The position numbers and the translations under genes were made by a program. A stretch of 64,000 nt of DNA, from contig NC_079881.1 in the NCBI RefSeq assembly GCF_029227915.1, forward strand, positions 27,443,501 to 27,507,500, read 5' to 3'. This document shows, in pieces, positions 1 to 9,941 of this stretch. The first letter of the stretch is position 1. Every line of letters begins with the position of its first letter. This DNA comes from Hydractinia symbiolongicarpus. Its lineage: Eukaryota > Cnidaria > Hydrozoa > Anthoathecata > Hydractiniidae. The notes beneath the pieces were generated by a model. That model had not been told where the DNA came from. It searched no databases and was given only the letters and a program-made list of their open reading frames with translations.

Positions 1-7
1 GACTATA

Positions 8-20
8 CGGGCCAAGCCCG
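8..20 (+). other. Short perfect hairpin CGGGC-CAA-GCCCG
   Basis: Five G-C pairs close a 3-base loop. It overlaps the first two G runs, so it would compete with quadruplex folding. It is retained in A, D, F' and G copies and destroyed in B copies (GGGCCGAGTCTGGG), which keep the G runs, and is weakened in C and E copies (GGGACAAGCCC). Confidence 0.7.
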
Positions 21-41
21 GGATTTACGGGAAATCGCGGG
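9..41 (+). other. Four-G-run motif (possible G-quadruplex) in the monomer
   Basis: GGG runs lie at 9-11, 20-22, 29-31 and 39-41, separated by loops of 8, 6 and 7 bases. This is one base outside the usual G3N1-7 rule in the first loop only. It is present in A, D, F' and G copies. F copies lose the first run (ACGTGCC) and most B and C copies lose the last (GCAGG). Folding is a prediction from pattern, not shown. Confidence 0.6.
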
Positions 42-60
42 TTTTCGTTTGCCGGCGATT
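33..60 (+). other. Imperfect dyad AATCGC-g-GG / CC-g-GCGATT
   Basis: AATCGC (33-38) pairs with GCGATT (55-60). After a G/G mismatch, GG (40-41) pairs with CC (52-53), leaving a 10-base loop. The arms are conserved in most copies. Known changes that weaken it include GCGAGG-type shifts, CGCAGG, GGCGGG (subset of A and G copies) and GACGATT in the cgctgg-bearing A copies. Confidence 0.65.
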
Positions 61-84
61 AAACTTCTTTTATTCAGCGTCTCA

Positions 85-106
85 TCAAAAATGAAAACAT
101 TTTTGA
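85..106 (+). other. Perfect 9-bp inverted repeat with AAAA loop
   Basis: TCAAAAATG (85-93) is followed by AAAA (94-97) and CATTTTTGA (98-106), the exact reverse complement of the first arm. This is the strongest dyad in the monomer. It is intact in most copies. F-type copies with AACAAGTTT and copies with GAAATCGTT or GAAATATTT lose part of the right arm. C and E copies have ATTAAAAATG and keep a shorter stem. Confidence 0.85.
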
Positions 107-136
107 AAACTACAAGTCTTATGCGTTTTAGTGGTG

Positions 137-154
137 AAAAAATAATTTAAAAAA
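137..154 (+). other. Paired A6 tracts
   Basis: Two runs of six A lie at 137-142 and 149-154, about one helical turn apart. Phased A-tracts are known to curve DNA. Together with the A/T-rich dyad at 85-106 they make this part of the monomer a candidate for intrinsic bending. The E/C-type tail (GAAATAATTGG or GAAATAATTTG) interrupts both tracts. Confidence 0.5.
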
Positions 155-203
155 TCGCTCTGGAAATGAGTATGCTCACAGGGTACATTCTTTGTATACA
201 TTC

Positions 204-406
204 GACTATGCGGGCCAAGCCCGGGATTTGCGGGAAATCGCAGGTTTTCGTTTGCCGGCGATTAAACCTCTTTCATTAAGCGTCTCATCAAAAATGAAAA
301 CATTTTTAAAAACTACAAGTCTCATGGGCTTTAGTGGTGAAATAATAATTTAAAAAATCGTTCGGGAAATGAGTTTACTCCCTGGGTACTTTCTTTGTAT
401 ACTTTT
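204..406 (+). repeat. Representative subtype D monomer
   Basis: Marked by ATTCGACTATGCGGGCC and GATTTGCGGG. Other D copies are at 610, 1218, 1623, 2840, 5478, 7710, 9333, 19075 and 45860. D usually follows an A copy whose tail reads CTCACAGGG. The ATGCGGG change is linked to TTTGCGGG 20 bp downstream, so the two differences travel as one haplotype. Confidence 0.85.
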
Positions 407-812
407 GACTATACGGGCCAAGCCCGGGATTTACGGGAAATCGCGGGTTTTCGTTTGCCGGCGATTAAACTTCTTTTATTCAGCCTCTCATCAAAAATGA
501 AAACATTTTTGAAAACTACAAGTCTTATGCGTTTTAGTGGTGAAAAAATAATTTAAAAAATCGCTCTGGAAATGAGTATGCTCACAGGGTACATTCTTTG
601 CATACATTCGACTATGCGGGCCAAGCCCGGGATTTGCGGGAAATCTCGGGTTTTCGTTTGCCGGCGATTAAACCTTTTTCATTAAGCGTCTCATCAAAAA
701 TGAAAACATTTTTAAAAACTACAAGTCTCATTCGTTCTAGTGGTGCCGAAATAATTTGAAAAATCGTTCGGGAAATCAGTTTACTCATTGGGTACTTTCT
801 TTATATACATTC

Positions 813-1014
813 AACTATACGTGCCAAGCCCGGGATTTACGGGAAATCGCGGGTTTTCGATTGCCGGCGATTAAACTTCTTTTATTCAGCGTCTCATCAA
901 AAATGAAAACAAGTTTGAAAACTACAAGTCTCATGCGTTTTAGTGGTGAAAATATAATTTAAAAATCGTTCGGGAAATAAGTTTACTCCCTGAGTACTTT
1001 CTTTGTATACTTTT
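813..1014 (+). repeat. Representative subtype F monomer (202 bp)
   Basis: Marked by ATTCAACTATACGTGCC, which breaks the first G run, and by AACAAGTTTG, which breaks the 9-bp dyad. It also lacks one A in the AAAAATCG run and so is 202 bp long. A near-identical copy lies at 3043, where the A run is full length. Confidence 0.85.
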
Positions 1015-1824
1015 GACTATACAGGCCAAGCCCGGGATTTACGGGAAATCGCGGGTTTTCGTTTGCCGGCGATTAAACTTCTTTTATTCAGCCTCTCATC
1101 AAAAATGAAAACATTTTTGAAAACTACAAGTCTTATGCGTTTTATTGGTGAAAAAATAATTTAAAAAATCGCTCTGGAAATGAGTATGCTCACAGGGTAC
1201 ATTCTTTGCATACATTCGACTATGCGGGCCAAGCCCGGGATTTGCGGAAATCGCGGGTTTTCGTTTGCCGGCGATTAAACCTTTTTCATTAAGCGTCTCG
1301 TCAAAAATGAAAACATTTTTAAAAACTACAAGTCTCATGGGCTTTAGTGGTGAAATAATAATTTAAAAAATCGTTCGGGAAATGAGTTTACTCCCTGGGT
1401 ACTTTCTTTGTATACTTTTGACTATACGGGCCAAGCCCGGGATTTACGGGAAATCGCGGGTTTTCGTTTGCCGGCGATTAAACTTCTTTTATTCAGCCTC
1501 TCATCAAAAATGAAATCGTTTTTGAAAACTACAAGTCTTATGCGTTTTAGTGGTGAAATAATAATTTAAAAAATCGTTCGGGAAATGATTATGCTCACAG
1601 GGTACATTCTTTGCATACATTCGACTATGCGGGCCAAGCCCGGGATTTGCGGAAATCGCGGGTTTTCGTTTGCCGGCGATTAAACCTTTTTCATTAAGCG
1701 TCTCGTCAAAAATGAAAACATTTTTAAAAACTACAAGTCTCATGGGCTTTAGTGGTGAAATAATAATTTAAAAAATCGTTCGGGAAATGAGTTTACTCCC
1801 TGGGTACTTTCTTTGTATACTTTT
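1015..1824 (+). repeat. Tandem dimer (A-D) x2
   Basis: The A-D pair at 1015-1419 is repeated at 1420-1824 with a 405-bp shift. Both D copies lack one G (TTTGCGGAAATCG), so the deletion predates the duplication. The second A copy differs by GAAATCGTTT in place of GAAAACATTT and by ATGATTATGC in its tail. Confidence 0.8.
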
Positions 1825-2636
1825 GACTATACGGGCCAAGCCTGGGATTTACGGGAAATCGCGGGTTTTCGTTTGCCGGCGATTAAACTTCTTTTATTCA
1901 GCCTCTCATCAAAAATGAAATCGTTTTTGAAAACTACAAGTCTTATGCGTTTTAATGGTGAAAAAATAATATAAAAAATCGTTCTGGAAATGAGTTTACT
2001 CACAGGGTACTTTCTTTGTACACATTCGACTATACGGGACAAGCCCGGGATTTACGGGAAATCGCGGGTTTTCGTTTGCCGGCGATTAAACCTCTTTCAT
2101 AAAGCGTCTTATTAAAAATGAAAACATTTTTGAGAACTACAAGTCTCATTCGTTCTAGTGGTGCAGAAATAATTTGAAAAATCGTTCGGGAAATCAGTTT
2201 ACTCCTTGGGTACTTTCTTTATAAACATTCAACTATACGGGCCAAGCCCGGGATTTACGGGAAATCGCGGGTTTTCGTTTGCCGGCGATTAAACTTCTTT
2301 TATTCAGCGTCTCATCAAAAATAAAAACAAGTTTAAAAACTACAAGTCTCATGCGATTTAGTGGTGAAAAGATAATTTAAAAAATCGTTCTGGAAATGAG
2401 TTTACTCACAGAGTACTTTCTTTGTATACATTCGACTATACGGGACAAGCCCGGGATTTACGGGAAATCGCAGGTTTTCGTTTGCCGGCGATTAAACCTC
2501 TTTCATTAGGCGTCTCATTAAAAATGAAAACATTTTTGAGAACTACAAGTCTCATTTGTTCTAGTGGTGCAGAAATAATTTAAAAAATCGTTCGGGAAAT
2601 GAGTTTACTCCCTGGGTACTTTCTTTGTATACTTTT
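1825..2636 (+). repeat. A-C-F'-C block related to 45-46 kb
   Basis: The C monomer at 2028 carries GTACACATTCGAC and CATAAAGCG, and the F' monomer at 2231 carries AAAATAAAAACAAG. The same linked markers occur at 45253 onward (shift about 43225 bp) and in the two large right-hand copies, but I do not find them between 4 and 45 kb. Confidence 0.7.
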
Positions 2637-3248
2637 GACTATACGGGCCAAGCCCGGGATTTACGGGAAATCGCGGGTTTTCGTTTGCCGGCGATTAAAC
2701 TTCTTTTATTCAGCCTCTCATCAAAAATGAAAACATTTTTGAAAACTACAAGTCTTATGCGTTTTAGTGGTGAAAAAATAATTTAAAAAATCGCTCTGGA
2801 AATGAGTATGCTCACAGGGTACATTCTTTGCATACATTCGACTATGCGGGCCAAGCCCGGGATTTGCGGGAAATCTCGGGTTTTCGTTTGCCGGCGATTA
2901 AACCTTTTTCATTAAGCGTCTCATCAAAAATGAAAACATTTTTAAAAACTACAAGTCTCATTCGTTCTAGTGGTGCCGAAATAATTTGAAAAATCGTTCG
3001 GGAAATCAGTTTACTCATTGGGTACTTTCTTTATATACATTCAACTATACGTGCCAAGCCCGGGATTTACGGGAAATCGCGGGTTTTCGATTGCCGGCGA
3101 TTAAACTTCTTTTATTCAGCGTCTCATCAAAAATGAAAACAAGTTTGAAAACTACAAGTCTCATGCGTTTTAGTGGTGAAAATATAATTTAAAAAATCGT
3201 TCGGGAAATAAGTTTACTCCCTGAGTACTTTCTTTGTATACTTTTGAC
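2637..3248 (+). repeat. Second copy of 407-1017 (11-monomer shift)
   Basis: The A-D-F-A' run at 407, 610, 813 and 1015 recurs at 2637, 2840, 3043 and about 3246, a shift of 2230 bp. Private markers are shared: CAGCCTCTC, TCTCGGG, GGTGCCGAAAT, TTTTCGATTGCC and CTATACAGGCC. Confidence 0.85.
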
Positions 3249-3854
3249 TATACAGGCCAAGCCCGGGATTTACGGGAAATCGCGGGTTTTCGTTTGCCGG
3301 CGATTAAACTTCTTTTATTCAGCCTCTCATCAAAAATGAAAACATTTTTGAAAACTACAAGTCTTATGCGTTTTAGTGGTGAAAAAATAATTTAAAAAAT
3401 CGCTCTGGAAATGAGTATGCTCACAGGGTACATTCTTTGCATACATTCGACTATGCGGGCCTAGCCCAGGATTTGCGGGAAATCGCGGGTTTTCGTTTGC
3501 CGGCGATTAAACCTTTTTCATTAAGCGTCTCATCAAAAATGAAAACATTTTTAAAAACTACAAGTCTCATGGGCTTTAGTGGTGAAATAATAATTTAAAA
3601 AATCGTTCGGGAAATGAGTTTACTCCCTGGGTACTTTCTTTGTATACTTTTGACTATACGGGCCGAGTCTGGGATTTACGGGAAATCGCAGGTTTTCGTT
3701 TGCTGGCGATTAAACCTCTTTCATTAAGCGTCTCATTAAAAATGAAAATATTTTTGAAAACTACAAGTCTCATTCCTTCTAGTGGTGCCGAAATAATTTG
3801 AAAAATCGTTCGGGAAATCAGTTTACTCATTGGGTACTTTCTTTATATACATTC
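3249..3854 (+). repeat. A'-D-B monomers bridging to the 10-mer
   Basis: Includes a D copy with GCCTAGCCCAGG, which destroys the hairpin, and a B copy at 3652 with CTCATTCCTTCTAG in its tail. That CATTCCTTC marker is then shared with 4058 and about 6087. Confidence 0.7.
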
Positions 3855-5883
3855 AACTATACGTGCCAGGCCCGGGATTTACGGGAAATCGCGGGTTTTC
3901 GTTTGCCGGCGATTAAACTTCTTTTATTCAGCGTCTCATCAAAAATGAAAACAAGTTTGAAAACTACAAGTCTCATGCGTTTTAGTGGTGAAAATATAAT
4001 TTAAAAAATCGTTCGGGAAATAAGTTTACTCCCTGGGTACTTTCTTTGTATACTTTTGACTATACGGGCCAAGCCCGGGATTTACGGGAAATCGCGGGTT
4101 TTCGTTTGCCGGCGATTAAACTTCTTTTATTCAGCCTCTCATCAAAAATGAAAACATTTTTGAAAACTACAAGTCTCATTCCTTCTAGTGGTGCCGAAAT
4201 AATTTGAAAAATCGTTCGGGAAATCAGTTTACTCATTGGGTACTTTCTTTATATACATTCAACTATACGTGCCAAGCCCGGGATTTACGGGAAATCGCGG
4301 GTTTTCGTTTGCCGGCGATTAAACTTCTTTTATTCAGCGTCTCATCAAAAATGAAAACAAGTTTGAAAACTACAAGTCTCATGCGTTTTAGTGGTGAAAA
4401 TATAATTTAAAAAATCGTTCGGGAAATAAGTTTACTCCCTGGGTACTTTCTTTGTATACTTTTGACTATACGGGCCAAGCCCGGGATTTACGGGAAATCG
4501 CGGGTTTTCGTTTGCCGGCGATTAAACCTCTTTCATTAAGCGTCTTATCAAAAATGAAAACATTTTTGAAAACTACAAGTCTCATGCGTTTTAGTGGTGA
4601 AAAAATAATTTAAAAAATCGTTCGGGAAATGAGTTTACTCCCTGGGTACTTTCTTTGTATACTTTTGACTATACGGGCCGAATCCGGGATTTACAAGAAA
4701 TCGCGGGTTTTCGTTTGCCGGCGATTAAACTTCTTTTATTCAGCGTCCCATCAAAAATGAAAACATTTTTGAAAACTACAAGTCTCATGCGTTTTAGTTG
4801 TGAAAAAATAATATCAAAAATCGTTCGGGAAATGAGTTTACTCCCTGGGTACTTTCTTTGTATACTTTTGACTATACGGGCCAAGCCCGGGATTTACGGG
4901 AAATCGCTGGTTTTCGTTTGCCGACGATTAAACCTCTTTCATTAAGAGTTTCATCAAAAATGAAAACACTTTTGAAAACTACAAGTCTCATGCGTTTTAG
5001 TGGTGAAAAAATAATTTAAAAAATCGTTCGGAAAATGAGTTTACTCCCTGGGTACTTTCTTTGTATACTTTTGACTATACGGGCCAAGCCCGGGATTTAC
5101 GGGAAATGGCGGGTTTTCGTTTGCCGGCGATTAAACTTCTTTTAATCAGCGTCTCTTCAAAAATGAAAACATTTTTGAAAACTACAAGTCTCATGGGCTT
5201 TAGTGGTTAAATAATATTTTAAAAAATCGTTCGGGAAATGAGTTTACTCCCTGGGTACTTTTTTTTATACTTTTCACTTTAAAGGCTGAGTCCGAGATTT
5301 ACGGGAAATCGCAGGTTTTCGTTTGCCGGCGATTAAACTTCTTTTAATCAGCGTCTCATCAAAAATGAAAACATTTTTGAAAACTACAAGTCTCATGGGC
5401 TTTAGTGGTTAAATAATAATTTAAAAAATCGTTCGGGAAATGAGTTTACTCCCTGGGTACTTTCTTTGTATACATTCGACTATGCTGGCCAAGCCCGGGA
5501 TTTGCGGGAAATCGCGGGTTTTCGTTTGCCGGCGATTAAACCTCTTTCATTAAGGGTCTCATCAAAAATGAAAACATTTTTGAAAACTACAAGTCTCATG
5601 CGATTTAGTGGTGAAAAGATAATTTAAAAAATCGTTCTGGAAATGAGTTTACTCACAGGGTACTTTCTTTGTATACTTTTGACTATACGGGCCAAGCCCG
5701 GGATTTACGGGAAATCGCTGGTTTTCGTTTGCCGACGATTAAACCTCTTTCATTAAGCGTTTCATCAAAAATGAAAACACTTTTGAAAACTACAAGTCTC
5801 ATGCGTTTTAGTGGTGAAAAAATAATTTAAAAAATCGTTCGGGAAATCAGTTTACTCATTGGGTACTTTCTTTATATACATTC
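3855..5883 (+). repeat. 10-monomer HOR, copy 1 (2029 bp)
   Basis: Order from the anchors: F (GTGCCAGGCCC) 3855, A 4058, F 4261, A 4464, B' (GGCCGAATCCGGG, TTACAAG) 4667, A (CGCTGG, GCCGACG) 4870, A (GGCGGG) 5073, X 5275, D 5478, A (CGCTGG) 5681. The F copy with GTGCCAGG recurs at 5884, giving the 2029-bp period. Confidence 0.8.
5275..5477 (+). repeat. Divergent monomer X (marker copy)
   Basis: The most diverged recurrent subtype: CACTTTAAAGGCTGAG replaces GACTATACGGGCCAAG, removing the hairpin and first G run, and CGAGATTT removes the second G run. Further X copies lie at 7507, 9130, 12986 and 18872, each inside a copy of the same B'-A-A-X block, so X serves as a tag for that lineage. Confidence 0.85.
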
Positions 5884-6695
5884 AACTATACGTGCCAGGC
5901 CCGGGATTTACGGGAAATCGCGGGTTTTCGTTTGCCGGCGATTAAACTTCTTTTATTCAGCGTCTCATCAAAAATGAAAACAAGTTTGAAAACTACAAGT
6001 CTCATGCGTTTTAGTGGTGAAAATATAATTTAAAAAATCGTTCGGGAAATAAGTTTACTCCCTGGGTACTTTCTTTGTATACTTTTGACTATACGGGCCA
6101 AGCCCGGGATTTACGGGAAATCGCGGGTTTTCGTTTGCCGGCGATTAAACTTCTTTTATTCAGCCTCTCATCAAAAATGAAAACATTTTTGAAAACTACA
6201 AGTCTCATTCCTTCTAGTGGTGCCGAAATAATTTGAAAAATCGTTCGGGAAATCAGTTTACTCATTGGGTACTTTCTTTATATACATTCAACTATACGTG
6301 CCAAGCCCGGGATTTACGGGAAATCGCGGGTTTTCGTTTGCCGGCGATTAAACTTCTTTTATTCAGCGTCTCATCAAAAATGAAAACAAGTTTGAAAACT
6401 ACAAGTCTCATGCGTTTTAGTGGTGAAAATATAATTTAAAAAATCGTTCGGGAAATAAGTTTACTCCCTGGGTACTTTCTTTGTATACTTTTGACTATAC
6501 GGGCCAAGCCCGGGATTTACGGGAAATCGCGGGTTTTCGTTTGCCGGCGATTAAACTTCTTTTATTCAGCCTCTCATCAAAAATGAAAACATTTTTGAAA
6601 ACTACAAGTCTTATGCGTTTTAGTGGTGAAAAAATAATTTAAAAAATCGTTTTGGAAATGAGTTTACTCACAGGGTACTTTCTTTGTATACATTG
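5884..6695 (+). repeat. 10-mer HOR, start of copy 2 (F-A-F-A)
   Basis: Matches 3855-4666 at a shift of 2029 bp. After this an additional monomer (ATTGGACTATACGGG, at 6696) is present, and the remaining parts align to copy 1 at 2232 bp. Confidence 0.75.
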
Positions 6696-8318
6696 GACTA
6701 TACGGGCCAAGCCCGGGATTTGCGGAAAATCGCGGGTTTTCGTTTGCCGGCGATTAAACCTCTTTCATTAAGCGTCTTATCAAAAATGAAAACATTTTTG
6801 AAAACTACAAGTCTCATGCGTTTTAGTGGTGAAAAAATAATTTAAAAAATCGTTCGGGAAATGAGTTTACTCCCTGGGTACTTTCTTTGTATACTTTTGA
6901 CTATACGGGCCGAATCCGGGATTTACAAGAAATCGCGGGTTTTCGTTTGCCGGCGATTAAACTTCTTTTATTCAGCGTCCCATCAAAAATGAAAACATTT
7001 TTGAAAACTACAAGTCTCATGCGTTTTAGTTGTGAAAAAATAATATCAAAAATCGTTCGGGAAATGAGTTTACTCCCTGGGTACTTTCTTTGTATACTTT
7101 TGACTATACGGGCCAAGCCCGGGATTTACGGGAAATCGCTGGTTTTCGTTTGCCGACGATTAAACCTCTTTCATTAAGAGTTTCATCAAAAATGAAAACC
7201 CTTTTGAAAACTACAAGTCTCATGCGTTTTAGTGGTGAAAAAATAATTTAAAAAATCGTTCGGAAAATGAGTTTACTCCCTGGGTACTTTCTTTGTATAC
7301 TTTTGACTATACGGGCCAAGCCCGGGATTTACGGGAAATGGCGGGTTTTCGTTTGCCGGCGATTAAACTTCTTTTAATCAGCGTCTCTTCAAAAATGAAA
7401 ACATTTTTGAAAACTACAAGTCTCATGGGCTTTAGTGGTTAAATAATATTTTAAAAAATCGTTCGGGAAATGAGTTTACTCCCTGGGTACTTTTTTTTAT
7501 ACTTTTCACTTTAAAGGCTGAGTCCGAGATTTACGGGAAATCGCAGGTTTTCGTTTGCCGGCGATTAAACTTCTTTTAATCAGCGTCTCATCAAAAATGA
7601 AAACATTTTTGAAAACTACAAGTCTCATGGGCTTTAGTGGTTAAATAATAATTTAAAAAATCGTTCGGGAAATGAGTTTACTCCCTGGGTACTTTCTTTG
7701 TATACATTCGACTATGCTGGCCAAGCCCGGGATTTGCGGGAAATCGCGGGTTTTCGTTTGCCGGCGATTAAACCTCTTTCATTAAGGGTCTCATCAAAAA
7801 TGAAAACATTTTTGAAAACTACAAGTCTCATGCGATTTAGTGGTGAAAAGATAATTTAAAAAATCGTTCTGGAAATGAGTTTACTCACAGGGTACTTTCT
7901 TTGTATACTTTTGACTATACGGGCCAAGCCCGGGATTTACGGGAAATCGCTGGTTTTCGTTTGCCGACGATTAAACCTCTTTCATTAAGCGTTTCATCAA
8001 AAATGAAAACACTTTTGAAAACTACAAGTCTCATGCGTTTTAGTGGTGAAAAAATAATTTAAAAAATCGTTCGGAAAATGAGTTTACTCCCTGGGTACTT
8101 TCTTTGTATACTTTTGACTATACGGGCCGAGCCCGGGATTTACGAGAAATGGCGGGTTTTCGTTTGCCGGCGATTAAACTTCTTTTAATCAGCGTCTCAT
8201 CAAAAATGAAAACATTTTTGAAAACTACAAGTCTCATGGGCTTTAGTGGTTAAATAATAATTTAAAAAATCGTTTTGGAAATGAGTTTACTCACAGGGTA
8301 CTTTCTTTGTATACATTG
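6696..8318 (+). repeat. 8-monomer HOR, copy 1 (1623 bp)
   Basis: Order: ATTGG-type 6696, B' 6899, A(CGCTGG) 7102, A(GGCGGG) 7305, X 7507, D(GCTGGCC) 7710, A(CGCTGG) 7913, A(GAGCCC) 8116. The unit restarts at 8319 with the same ATTGGACTAT monomer. Confidence 0.88.
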
Positions 8319-9941
8319 GACTATACGGGCCAAGCCCGGGATTTGCGGAAAATCGCGGGTTTTCGTTTGCCGGCGATTAAACCTCTTTCATTAAGCGTCT
8401 TATCAAAAATGAAAACATTTTTGAAAACTACAAGTCTCATGCGTTTTAGTGGTGAAAAAATAATTTAAAAAATCGTTCGGGAAATGAGTTTACTCCCTGG
8501 GTACTTTCTTTGTATACTTTTGACTATACGGGCCGAATCCGGGATTTACAAGAAATCGCGGGTTTTCGTTTGCCGGCGATTAAACTTCTTTTATTCAGCG
8601 TCCCATCAAAAATGAAAACATTTTTGAAAACTACAAGTCTCATGCGTTTTAGTTGTGAAAAAATAATATCAAAAATCGTTCGGGAAATGAGTTTACTCCC
8701 TGGGTACTTTCTTTGTATACTTTTGACTATACGGGCCAAGCCCGGGATTTACGGGAAATCGCTGGTTTTCGTTTGCCGACGATTAAACCTCTTTCATTAA
8801 GAGTTTCATCAAAAATGAAAACACTTTTGAAAACTACAAGTCTCATGCGTTTTAGTGGTGAAAAAATAATTTAAAAAATCGTTCGGAAAATGAGTTTACT
8901 CCCTGGGTACTTTCTTTGTATACTTTTGACTATACGGGCCAAGCCCGGGATTTACGGGAAATGGCGGGTTTTCGTTTGCCGGCGATTAAACTTCTTTTAA
9001 TCAGCGTCTCTTCAAAAATGAAAACATTTTTGAAAACTACAAGTCTCATGGGCTTTAGTGGTTAAATAATATTTTAAAAAATCGTTCGGGAAATGAGTTT
9101 ACTCCCTGGGTACTTTTTTTTATACTTTTCACTTTAAAGGCTGAGTCCGAGATTTACGGGAAATCGCAGGTTTTCGTTTGCCGGCGATTAAACTTCTTTT
9201 AATCAGCGTCTCATCAAAAATGAAAACATTTTTGAAAACTACAAGTCTCATGGGCTTTAGTGGTTAAATAATAATTTAAAAAATCGTTCGGGAAATGAGT
9301 TTACTCCCTGGGTACTTTCTTTGTATACATTCGACTATGCTGGCCAAGCCCGGGATTTGCGGGAAATCGCGGGTTTTCGTTTGCCGGCGATTAAACCTCT
9401 TTCATTAAGGGTCTCATCAAAAATGAAAACATTTTTGAAAACTACAAGTCTCATGCGATTTAGTGGTGAAAAGATAATTTAAAAAATCGTTCTGGAAATG
9501 AGTTTACTCACAGGGTACTTTCTTTGTATACTTTTGACTATACGGGCCAAGCCCGGGATTTACGGGAAATCGCTGGTTTTCGTTTGCCGACGATTAAACC
9601 TCTTTCATTAAGCGTTTCATCAAAAATGAAAACACTTTTGAAAACTACAAGTCTCATGCGTTTTAGTGGTGAAAAAATAATTTAAAAAATCGTTCGGAAA
9701 ATGAGTTTACTCCCTGGGTACTTTCTTTGTATACTTTTGACTATACGGGCCGAGCCCGGGATTTACGAGAAATGGCGGGTTTTCGTTTGCCGGCGATTAA
9801 ACTTCTTTTAATCAGCGTCTCATCAAAAATGAAAACATTTTTGAAAACTACAAGTCTCATGGGCTTTAGTGGTTAAATAATAATTTAAAAAATCGTTCGG
9901 GAAATGAGTTTACTCCCTGGGTACTTTCTTTGTATACTTTT
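8319..9941 (+). repeat. 8-monomer HOR, copy 2 (1623 bp)
   Basis: Monomer-by-monomer match to 6696-8318, including X at 9130. I see only isolated differences, such as AAACCC at about 7198 against AAACAC here. The next unit would begin at 9942, but a B monomer is found there instead. Part of this copy (from about 8522) reappears at 18264 at a shift of 9742 bp. Confidence 0.88.

Larger units (their letters stand above)
1..60 (+). other. GC-rich, CpG-rich box of the monomer
   Basis: This block holds 8 of the 11 CpG dinucleotides of the monomer. G/C-rich and A/T-rich steps alternate about every 10 bp: GGG at 9, 20, 29 and 39 against A/T blocks near 14, 25, 33 and 43. Such alternation is the known pattern for rotational positioning of DNA on a nucleosome. 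The positioning role is inferred. The box recurs in every copy with subtype-specific point changes. Confidence 0.8.
1..203 (+). repeat. Reference monomer (subtype A-like)
   Basis: First complete copy, used here to describe the internal parts. By eye count it has 36 C and 41 G (about 38% GC). The first 60 bp are about 57% GC and the remaining 143 bp about 30% GC. It contains CCCGGG, GCCGGC and GTATAC palindromes, shared by most copies, so cutters of these sites should give a ~203-bp ladder. Its tail has the marker GAGTATGCTCACAGGG, found only near the left end and in the right quarter of the window. The start point of the repeat unit is arbitrary; I set it at the conserved ACTAT motif. Confidence 0.95.

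Noticed and set aside
20-41. Telomere-like repeats in GGGATTTACGGG
   Set aside because: The GGG runs are irregularly separated and occur once per 203 bp, not as tandem 5-8 bp telomeric units.
780-812. TATA-like motif (CTTTATATACATTC) as a promoter
   Set aside because: It is simply the F-type linker of the satellite and recurs with the subtype. No downstream gene exists. Satellite transcription is possible but cannot be judged from sequence.
756-962. Recurrent 68-codon frames beginning MKNRSGNQF (also near 2986, 3798, 4204, 6233, 20033, 46818 and many others)
   Set aside because: Same satellite bases in each case. The start codon is the ATG-less tail plus the next monomer, no ribosome-binding or splice context is visible, and the unit is not a multiple of three, so the frame is not kept in the next copy.
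1099-2042. Antisense frames of 71-79 codons (also near 4669, 6901, 8524, 12380, 18266, 35922 and 38357)
   Set aside because: Reverse strand of the same monomer. They recur only where the monomer subtype recurs.
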